Shown: piece after piece, positions 55,605-64,000 of the stretch
Numbering within the stretch: the stretch's first letter is position 1
Layout: each line of letters starts with the position of its first letter
Assembly (NCBI RefSeq): GCF_033958435.1
Contig: NC_134137.1
Coordinates: forward strand, 104,790,501 to 104,854,500
DNA length: 64,000 bases
Source of the DNA: Carettochelys insculpta
Taxonomy: Eukaryota; Chordata; Testudines; Carettochelyidae
Direction of reading: 5' to 3'
The notes under the pieces: model-generated
Databases searched by the model: none
What the model was told of the DNA's origin: nothing
What the model saw: the letters and a program-made list of their open reading frames with translations, nothing else
Translations under genes and position numbers: made by a program

Positions 55605-56215
55605 GAAAGCAGTGACTCTGAGGATCTAAGACGTCAGAGGGGACAGTCAGCTCAAGCTGAACTCCCAGTGTGACTCCTGACAAAAAGATCATTGGATGTA
55701 TGAAAAGGAAAGAAATAAGCTGGAGTAGGAAGGTAATTTTACCTCCATTAGCAGCATTGGTGAGATTGCTACTGGGATACTGTCTACAGGTTTGATGTCC
55801 TTGTTTTAAAAAGATGTTGAAAAATTTGGAAGAGTACAATGACGATCCACAAATGATTTGGGAGATCAAGAAAATGCCTTGCCATGTGACATTTAAACAG
55901 CTCAATCTGTTTAGTTTATCAAAAGAAGGATTGACAGATGTCTTGGTTTCAGTGTTTAAGTACCTTGAGAGGGTGGAGATACCAGGTATTAGTGGTGTCC
56001 TTATTCTACCAGAGAAAATAATAGCAAGAAACAGTGCTTGTAAATTAAAACTAGACAAATTCAAATGGGAAGTTAGGCATACATTTTTAACTGTGAGGTT
56101 GAATAGCCACTAGACCAGACTACCAACAGAAGTGAGGGATTACCCCATCTCTTGATGTCTTCAAACCAAGACTGGATGCCATTCTGGAAGACATACTTTA
56201 GCCCGATACAAGTTA
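55605..56215 (+). mobile_element. Old CR1-type LINE 3' region (plus)
   Basis: Collinear with LINE 3' sequence: a 'gtttgatgtccttgttttaa' segment (55,791 onward), 'atttaaacagctcaatctgt', 'aaactagacaaattcaaatg' and 'tgatgtcttcaaaccaagac'. A 99-codon frame (55814-56113) keeps LEEYNDDPQM-like ORF2 C-terminal traces. Highly diverged. Confidence 0.55.
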
Positions 56216-56269
56216 TTGGGTTCAGTTCTGAAGCAAGCGTGTGAAACGTAAAAGTAGCCAAAGTAGATG

Positions 56270-56400
56270 ATGCGATCACATGAGAGTATGCAAATGAGGT
56301 GTGCAATTTTTAAATTAACACCTCATTTGCATTGTTGAGTGCCCTCATTTGCATGACCCTGCCTGCAGCAGCATGCATGTAGACGCAGCCTATAAGGCAT
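56270..56400. mobile_element. MITE end of the 'atgcaaatgaggt' family
   Basis: 'gtatgcaaatgaggtgtgca' faces 'aacacctcatttgcattgtt', a short palindrome, followed by a terminus 'gcatgtagacgcagcc'. Related to the nested element at 15.1-15.5 kb. Confidence 0.45.
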
Positions 56401-58490
56401 AAGCAGTTCTCATTTAATGATGCATTTTTAGCTGTATGTAATTGCCAGATTTTATACTGTGTAATTTAAAGCTGTCTTCAACAAGCAGCAAGGTGAATAA
56501 TGGCAAACATTATCTGTGGACCTCATTTTCACAGGAGATCCAGCTAAATCAACCTGAACCATCTATACAGTATAGCTCCAAGTCCTCTCACTTTCTAAGC
56601 CTGCAGTTGCTGAAGTTCTGGAGGCTCTTCAGCAATATATTGTTGAGGGTCACCAAATGAGTTTGTTCCCAACTAAAGAGAAGGAGAAGAGAATTGGGGT
56701 CTGTTTATAGGATTCTGTATGTAGTATTTTAAAAAAATGTTTTCCGCTGCTTCACTGATGATCACTTTACAAATACATTCAGTAATAATTATCATTATCA
56801 TATTAATCATCTTGCATAGGAATAACTCAAGCATTTTTATTAAGCTGCTAAAGAAGTTAGATTAATAATTACTTGTTTTAAGCATGTTTCATACTTCATG
56901 TGATAGAGTAACAACAGTACCCACATGCATAAAGGATAACTTCCCAGGAGAAGTGAATTAGGATATCACACTACCTAGTGCTTAAGGCAAATCTACAAAT
57001 ATGATTGCCAGCTTTATTGACATCATTCTTGACGTCACTGACAACTAGTAACGTATTATGAGGAACGAATTTGCTCCTGTTTCAGGCTTCTTATACAGAG
57101 TTCAAGACAACCGAGGTAAGTGGCTATCCAACAGTTTTACATGGGCTTAACAGCTAGAATTATCATAATAACTGCTAAAATGCATACCTGAGGGAGATGA
57201 GTAGAGAGTGCCATTTCCACCGTATTTTGGAAATTTCTGACATTAAGTTCAGGGATCTCTTTGAAAATTGGTTATTGGAAGAAATGAAGCCATTTAGATA
57301 TTGTTTTTAAGTTCTTCTCCTATCGTACTGTGTTACATCATAATGTAAGGGGGAAAGTGGCTTTTGCTCCAGGAATTGAGTCCCATACACAGCTTTCAGG
57401 TAAAATTCCCTAGTAATAAATATGATTTACTGAGGTCCATGTTTGGCTTTGCTCCTTCTGAAGCATAAAGCCCATGAAGAACTCCATGCTACCACAGCAA
57501 CTGTTAGAGTGATAGAGGAGAAACTTTTCAGCAACAGCTCCAAACTCCCAAACCAGAGGGCAGATATTGTGAAGGCACTGTGTGAAGGTGGAACTGGTTC
57601 CACAATTTCCTGGTAAGTAAATGAAGGGCAATGACATTGAAGGCCTGTGTTTTGGGGGGTAAAATCTGGTTTTATGTGACTTGGGGAAAGGAGCTCCACC
57701 TTTTGACTTGCAAAATCTACCCTCAGTCTATGAAATACCAGCTGCTTGGGAAGAAGCAAGTCACAGTGTTTTGGGGTCACTCAGCTTTGGAACCATCTGG
57801 ACTTTGTTGCCAAGTGTCTGTAGCAATTTAGCTCATGACAAATGAGAAGTGTGTCAAGATGGATATAGTGTGAGGTATCCTGCTTCTGTAGCTCTTCTCA
57901 CGTGTTGTGGTCTACACAAGGAAAACATACCAATGGAACAGAAGTAATTGCAAGAAAGAAACTGGAGGACAGGGCATTCAGAGAAAGCCATTTTAAATCG
58001 AGGATCTGCTAAAATAACACATTTAAAAATAAATTCTCAATGCAATAAAAGATAACATTCAATAGAAATTTAACACAGTAGAATAATAGAATCATGACTA
58101 TATATTCTTGATATCAAAAAAATGTATGTATCACTGAAGTGTCTCCTTAAACAAATACTTCAGAAAATAATTTGGTGTGGATAAGTTATCTATTAAACAT
58201 TGTTCCTCTTGCAGGGGTATTTAAACAAGGGAAAAAAGGAAGTCTTATTCTGAAGAATTGGCCAGCGTCCTTAGATGTGGAAATAGCTTGGCACTTATTT
58301 AAAAATATAAATATACTTTTTTCTAGTTCAGTTCAGTACAGGAATACATGACCCTGGTACAGAGTTTTAAATTGGTCTTGATACACGCAGGAGAAAGGGC
58401 CTTATAGCATTGGTAAATTTTACACTAATGAAGAGACGTATAATTAATTTCTAGTGAGCAATAAATACATGTTGGTGTGGTTACTTATTT
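56401..58490. other. Non-coding DNA, no feature recognised
   Basis: AT-rich with short open frames only. The minus-strand frames at 57,410-57,780 show no domain. Confidence 0.4.
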
Positions 58491-58499
58491 CTATTAATC

Positions 58500-58785
58500 A
58501 TTCTTAGAGACCGCAGCTGAGATTGGGCCTCCCCTTGCACTTGGTACTATGCAAATACATATGACAAGACAGTCCCTGCCTCCAAAGAGCTTACAGTCTA
58601 AACAGACAAGACACCAGAACATTTTACTTGCCCTATTAGATCACACTGTTGGTCCATCTAATATGCTGTCATTGTGACAGTAGCCAGCATGAGATGCTTC
58701 ACAGGGAAGTACAAGATCCCTGCAGTTGGCAGATGAAATAAGGGAATAATTCATCAGATGAAATTCCCTCAGGGTACTTAAGAAA
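58500..58785. repeat. Two old interspersed repeat fragments
   Basis: 'agtccctgcctccaaagagc' plus 'ttacagtctaaacagac' is a frequent amniote LINE/SINE-type module. 'gttggtccatctaatatgct' onward is a poor copy of the repeat at 28.1 kb. Confidence 0.45.
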
Positions 58786-58829
58786 CTAGCTGAAGCAAGC
58801 TCCAAATCATTAGTGCTTATTTTTAAGAA

Positions 58830-60150
58830 TTCCTGGAGAAAACGCAAGGCACTAGAGGGCCAAAGAAGGGCAAACATAGCACCTATCTTTAAGAAAGGAA
58901 ATAGAGAGGACCTGGGAAATTACAGACCAGTCAGCCAACTTTGATACATGGAAAGATATTGGAGTAAATTTTATTAACAATTTGTAAGCACCTAGGGGAT
59001 TATAAGAAATAGGCAGCATGGATTTGTCAAGAAGAAATCATGCCAAAGCAACCTAATTTACTTCTTTGATAGGGGAAAGCAGTAAATGTGGTATTGCTAG
59101 ATATTACTAGAAATTTTGACACAGTGTCACATGACATTTGGTAAGATCAGTGTATAACTTGTTGAAAGACCACACTCAAAAAGTAGGTATCAGTGGTTTG
59201 CGCTCAAACTGGAAGGCCATATTTAGTGGAGTCCTGAATGGATCAGTCCTGTATCTGGTATTATTCAGTATTTTTTTAAAGACTTGAATAATGGAGTGGA
59301 AAATATGCTAATAAAATTTGCATATGATTCCAAACTGGGAGGGATTGCAAGCACTTTGGAAGGTATGATTAGAATTCAAAACTATTTGGATAAATTGGAG
59401 AATTGATTTGAATTCAGCAAGATGAAAGTCAATAAAGACACATCTAAAGCACTTCACTTAGTAAGAAAAAAATCAATCAACCCACAACTACAAACTGAGG
59501 AAGAACTGGCTAAGTGGAAGTATTGCTGAAAAGGATCTGGGGGTTATAACTGAATATGGAATATGAGTTGACAATGTGAGGCAGCTATGAAAAAGGCAAT
59601 ATTGCTTTGATGTGTATTAAAAGGATTCTCATATTTAAGACATAGGAAGTAAATGTCCTTCAGTTCTCAGCACTGCTGAGGTCTCAGCTGGAATATTGTG
59701 CCCACTTCTAGATGCCACACTATGGGGAAAATGTGGATAAACTTAAGACAGTCCAGAGAAGAAGAACAAACATGAAAGGGTAAGAAACCTGACACATGAG
59801 TAAAGAATAAACAAACTGGTCATGTTTACTTTTGAGAATAAAAGACTGAAGGGGCCCCTGAGGTCATCTATGTAAAGAGGATTGTGATTAATTGTTCTGA
59901 AGGTCGGAAAAAAAATAACGGGCTCAATATGCAGCCCAGGAGATTTAGGTAGATATTAGGGAAAACCTTTTAACCATAAGGTTTTTTAAAAACTGTAATG
60001 AGCTTACAAGGGAAATTGTGGAATCCCCATCAGTGGAGGTTTTAACGTTCCAATGGACAAACACTTGCTAGGGATGATCTAGGTTTACTGGGTCCTGCCT
60101 AAGGCAGAGAAAGCTAAAATAAATCAGCTATTAAGGTACCTTCTAGTCTT
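58830..60150 (+). mobile_element. Long, old CR1 LINE copy (plus)
   Basis: Collinear over about 1.3 kb with CR1 ORF2: 'tttaagaaaggaaatagaga' (FKKG motif), 'aattacagaccagtcagcc' (NYRPVS), 'atggatttgtcaagaagaaa', 'aaatttgcatatgattccaa' (FADD/FAYD-type palm motif region), 'cagctggaatattgtgccca' (QLEYC), then 'tggaggttttaacgttccaa'. Many stops and frameshifts, so it is the oldest-looking CR1 here. Confidence 0.75.
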
Positions 60151-60159
60151 GCATTTCCG

Positions 60160-60295
60160 TGATCCTCATTTTACAGATGGGAAACCAGGGCGCACAGTAA
60201 TTAAGTGGCTTGTTCAAAGTCACACAAAAAGTCTATGGCAGGGATGGGAATCTGAATCCAGGTCTCCTGAGCCCCTGTCCAGACCCTTAATTACA
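60160..60295 (+). mobile_element. MIR / CORE-SINE copy
   Basis: 'cattttacagatgggaaacc', 'agtaattaagtggcttgttc', 'aaagtcacac', 'gaatccaggtctcctga' follow the MIR consensus order (core and 3' half). An ancient amniote SINE, non-coding. Confidence 0.7.
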
Positions 60296-60299
60296 AGAC

Positions 60300-61375
60300 T
60301 AACTTTCTACTGCGCAAGTACAATCAACCTGTTAACACAAGAGCCACAAAAAAGCTATGTCATGAGCTCCAGAATAGAGCAAGTATTTTTGTAAAGTACT
60401 CGGGGTCGGGGGCGTGTCATAAAGTCACACTCTGTTGTGATCATGTGACTCCATTTCCAACCATTCACTGATACTCACTCTGGTTTGCGTTTATGCTGAA
60501 CTAAAGGAACCTTGTATATTATAGATTCTCAGTGTTGATTTGGAACTATGGTCCTGTTGATTTTATTTGAAGATATCAACTCTTGAAAAAAATAAAATGA
60601 TAGTAATTATTAAAACTAGTTTTTGGCAAAACGTCATCTCTACTTGAGAATTTCCTTCACATGGGAATTCATGGCAGGATCACTTCAGCCATCAAACACC
60701 AGTCTTAACTTGTTCCTCCATTAGCCCATGCTTACTACTATTAGATGACTTGTATCTTCCTAACGTTGTCTTCAGCTTAATTAGAAATTTGATTAAGTGA
60801 ACTAAACACAGGTTGTGTGCAGCTAGAATGAGAATTTTTGTGGGTGAGCTGGTTTTTGTCATTAATCTCTGTCATACCATTCTGTTTTGATGCATATTTG
60901 AATTAATGTCCTTGCTGTTAATGTAGTCTCTGTCCATCCCGAGATATTAAGACTTCCACTGAAATTTGCTGAGAAAATAATAAGGATCTTAAAAGTTCTT
61001 AAGGGCAAGACCCATAGACCCAGTATCAGCTCTGAGTGATCTCTAACCACATATCACTAGTAAGGATTTAGCCAACTGAATTGTAGCTTAACTAAAATAG
61101 CTTCAGCAGAGTTGGAGGGTATATCAGCTTTCAAACAAGATATGAGATATCACTCAGAGATGTGAAGAGCAGCTCTTCTCACTGAGTCTTCTAGCCTATC
61201 ACTATTGTCTACAAATACCAGAAGGTTTCAATCACTTTGAAGAAACCTTCCAATGCAGCCAGTTGGCAAAGCCAATTTGAACAGGATGGTCCCCACCCCT
61301 CTGTTAAGGCTGTGCTCTTGGGGTTCATTCATTATTCCAGATGTTGGCTGTATTCTCACTGTGTGGCAATATTTC
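60300..61375. other. Non-coding DNA
   Basis: AT-rich; no feature recognised. Confidence 0.4.
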
Positions 61376-61377
61376 CA

Positions 61378-61550
61378 GGGGCTGTAATCTGAAAATAGGT
61401 TCTATTGTATGTAGAAACACTATTTTGGAATACGTTTTGCTTATTCTGGGACTTCCTTGTCACATAGATGCGTTATTCTGGACTATTTTATTTTATTTTG
61501 GAATAATAACTCTGGCATAAACTAACCTTGCTGTGTAGACATAACCCATG
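61378..61550. mobile_element. Harbinger-type MITE fragment
   Basis: The right end is the complement of 'gggttatgtctacacagcaa', with 'attttggaata' / 'tattctggg' repeats in the interior. The left terminus is unclear. Confidence 0.5.
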
Positions 61551-62040
61551 AATGCATGAAATGAATCAAAGATAACTCCCAGGTTATAGGCATGAGTGAG
61601 AGGAAGAAGAGTGGTCATTCTTATTAGAGTCTGTCTAAGTTTATACGAGGTCCCTCATCACTATGTTAGATAGATGCAATTTACATGGTTTAAAGTGGGA
61701 GAAAAAGTCCAAATATAAGGTCTCACCTTGCTCCCATTGGGCCTGACTCTCTTTTATTCAAAGGACACGTTATATCACTCTGATACTGCAAAGGGATCTT
61801 ACAGTGAGAGTAAATTGTATTTGCCTTATACAAGTAGAGCCGTGTAAATAAGCATAAATAAGAGTCAGGTGATGGGGTCAATGGTAAACCTCCATTCTTC
61901 CAATGGGAGTTAGGAGCTGACCAATTATTTGCAAATACACTAGGATAACCTTGTCATTCTTTGCCACCACAAATATCTGATTGTATGACATTTATCTGTC
62001 TCCTTCTGGAACCCACTTTTTAAATGAAACCAGGCAAATA

Positions 62041-62075
62041 AACTTAAACTTAAACTTAAACTTAAACTTAAACTT
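62041..62075. repeat. (AACTTA)6 hexanucleotide microsatellite
   Basis: Nearly six perfect AACTTA units. It is not the vertebrate telomere hexamer. Confidence 0.9.
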
Positions 62076-62635
62076 GGTGAGAGTCATCTTCAATGCTCTC
62101 TGCAGAATGGTTTATGCCACAAAAACATGACACTTAAATTAGCATTTTTACCAAGATAGGAAAGTACTGTATATGCTGAATAGTAATAACAGTTTTGAAG
62201 TGCAAACTACCCATTCGAGGACTTTCCTTACACTTTCCGTTATGAGATTTTTCAGCTTATACACAACTGTTTGATTCTGTTCATAAGCTATATTATATCC
62301 TGCCCTCATCACTGCAGCATGAAAGTGCTTTAGCTGTTTTCTTTGAGTCATGTCACTTTGGGCACCCAAGTAGATCAGTTAAAATTCTCTCTCTACCATT
62401 GGGTAGTAAATGCTGTTTTTATATTTCCTGTTTTTATATTTACTTCAACTTTAGCAATCTGAGCAACTTTAGCTCTCAGGCACCCAGACAACATTTAAAA
62501 TTCCCTTTCCTCATCCTTGGACCACTACGGGTATCTCTATGTAAGTATATCAAATATTACCTCTTACTGAATCTTCCTCTCCTCAGGAGACTGGCTCCCG
62601 TACTGCCATTGATGTGCTATCACACACATTAGGTT
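62076..62635. other. Non-coding gap
   Basis: No gene or repeat recognised. Confidence 0.35.
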
Positions 62636-62885
62636 CATTAGGTTAGGGGCACAGCCACAGGTACCAATTTGCTTCTTCCTGGGTAGGTTCTCCACCTTCA
62701 GTTGGCTGCTTCCCCCAAAAGCCCACAAGTGCTCCTTCTCTTCCCACCCAGCTCTGCCCGCTCCTCCCACCTCAAGCCTCCCATCTAGCAGCCGAACAGC
62801 TGATTGGCTGGTGGGAGCTGAGCACCAACTATTTTGTTTTTCACTCAGCCTCGGCACATCCACAGAGTTGGCGCCCATGTGCACA
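62636..62885. repeat. GC-richer unclassified interspersed repeat
   Basis: A patch with sharp compositional edges ('ttaggggcacagccacaggt' to 'ggcgcccatgtgcacaaggc'), containing 'gccgaacagctgattggctg'. It looks like a transposon fragment, but the family is unknown. Confidence 0.35.
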
Positions 62886-63011
62886 AGGCTAGATGTTACA
62901 GTCCTAATAAGAAAACCAAAAGCAAATTAAAATGAATAGTGTGCAGTGTCCCTATTAAACCCTCAAAATCCTTTCCAACTAATCTTTAAATGGTAGCTAT
63001 AGTGCTCTCTC

Positions 63012-63015
63012 ATGC

Positions 63016-63049
<34 letters not shown>

Positions 63050-63072
63050 GCAAACACACATGCGCACACACT
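63012..63072. repeat. (CT)n-(CA)n compound microsatellite
   Basis: About 13 CT units run into a degenerate CA tract ('cacacacacacgcaaacacac'). Confidence 0.9.
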
Positions 63073-64000
63073 ATCCACATCCAATATTTCTAACCCTAGC
63101 AAGTCAGAACTCCAAACTGGAAGGAGTACATTGGCATTATCCTTGTATCTGTGTGAGCTGAAACTTGTTGCAAAGAAGTTGAGCATCAAGGAAATATGCA
63201 AACGGTACACTGCACCACACTAATCATACACAGTAACACGTATCACTGTCTGTAGAAAAGGAAATGGGGCTAAAGTTGCAATAACAACTTCTTGTTTCTT
63301 CCCTCCTATATTTTTGCTCAGAGGCAGCAAAATGAAATCCTGTTGAGAAAACTGTATTTTTGTTTACATGCAATGAATTTGTCTTTAGCCTGCCTTTTGC
63401 TTTAATCACAGTCTGACTGTGTAGTAACAAATGACATTTGTGTTCTGAGGAAGGACTCAACAAGATATAATTAGAAATACTTTAGCTGACCTTTCATAAA
63501 ATATGATCCCCAACAACATTGTGCAGAATTGTATTAAAAAATGGATGTGTCTCTTTTGTGGGTACAGAAAAGATTACAGGATACTTTTATTTTAGAATAA
63601 TTACACAGTGACCTTCAGAGTTATTTGAAAAGGTCATATGCTCTTCACATACCCTTGATTTCCTTTCAGTTTTTCCTTTTGTCCCACCAGACATAAATTT
63701 AGCAAAGGAAGAAGAAAGAAAGAGAGAGAATTTTTTCTGTGGTTAAAACGGAAGAAGATAGTTCAAAGTCCCCATAGGCACTCAGAGGAATGTGGGCTGA
63801 TAGGCTATTTTCTACCATTTAGCTCCTGCATTATCACTACTCCTTTTCTTCATTATTCTCCACTTATCACATGCAGCATCGCTGCAGAGCCCAAATAGAG
63901 AGTTGTAATTACCCAGCTGCCACCTGATAGTACCCCTTCTATCATCTTTATCTCACTAGGCCTTGCTGTTTCATCATTGGATAAAACTTGCCCATGGCAA
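63073..64000. other. Non-coding DNA to window end
   Basis: AT-rich, with a purine-rich run near 63,700-63,735. No gene or repeat family recognised. The window ends inside the desert. Confidence 0.4.

Noticed and set aside
57410..57780. 117-codon minus-strand open frame as a gene
   Set aside because: Short, no domain, no repeat-family protein similarity, ordinary random length in 64 kb.
62041..62075. Interstitial telomere repeat
   Set aside because: The unit is AACTTA, not TTAGGG or its complement.
1..64000. CRISPR array, bacterial operon or prophage
   Set aside because: No regularly spaced repeats, no ribosome binding sites or gene clusters; CpG islands, introns, LINEs and SOX21 show vertebrate nuclear DNA.

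Overview
This is nuclear DNA from a vertebrate, most likely a turtle and otherwise another sauropsid such as a crocodilian. The evidence is one unmistakable vertebrate gene (SOX21) set in a gene desert full of sauropsid-type repeats. These are CR1 LINEs, Penelope-like elements (PLEs) with hammerhead-ribozyme motifs, and many PIF/Harbinger-type elements whose ends read 'ggctatgtctacact'. The turtle call rests on recognising these repeat families by eye, not on a database search.

Region 1 (about 3.2-17.2 kb) is a series of CpG islands around SOX21, which is on the minus strand (coding 10,765-11,598, single exon). The likely promoter lies in the island at higher coordinates (11.6-13.3 kb). The 3' UTR runs down to a candidate poly(A) signal near 9.66 kb. 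The flanking islands hold AT-rich pockets with octamer, TCF/LEF, SOX-like and homeodomain-like motifs that are candidate regulatory elements. Repeats are sparse here, but not absent: a PLE lies at 5.6 kb and short Harbinger-type elements at 13.6-15.6 kb.

Region 2 (about 17.2-64 kb) has no recognisable host gene and is largely decayed transposons. Harbinger-type material dominates: (i) converging short ORFs at 20.65-21.4 kb; (ii) a broken transposase at 25.7-26.8 kb; (iii) a transposase C-terminal scrap at 33.6-33.9 kb; (iv) a nearly complete but dead element at 38.2-42.1 kb carrying a Myb/SANT-like gene and, converging on it, a transposase with an intact-looking intron; (v) many short non-autonomous copies, some flanked by TTA. 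Five PLE copies, several CR1 copies (one with a long open frame nested inside an older one), two TA-flanked mariner/Tigger-like elements, an LTR-like segment, a MIR copy, foldbacks, minisatellites and microsatellites fill most of the rest.

The transposon genes are remnants. The biology of the window comes down to one developmental transcription-factor gene with a large GC-rich regulatory neighbourhood and a desert shaped by nested insertions. I found no convincing new gene system. The most useful observations are nested insertions that reveal target-site duplications, and paired PLE ends with degenerate ribozyme cores.
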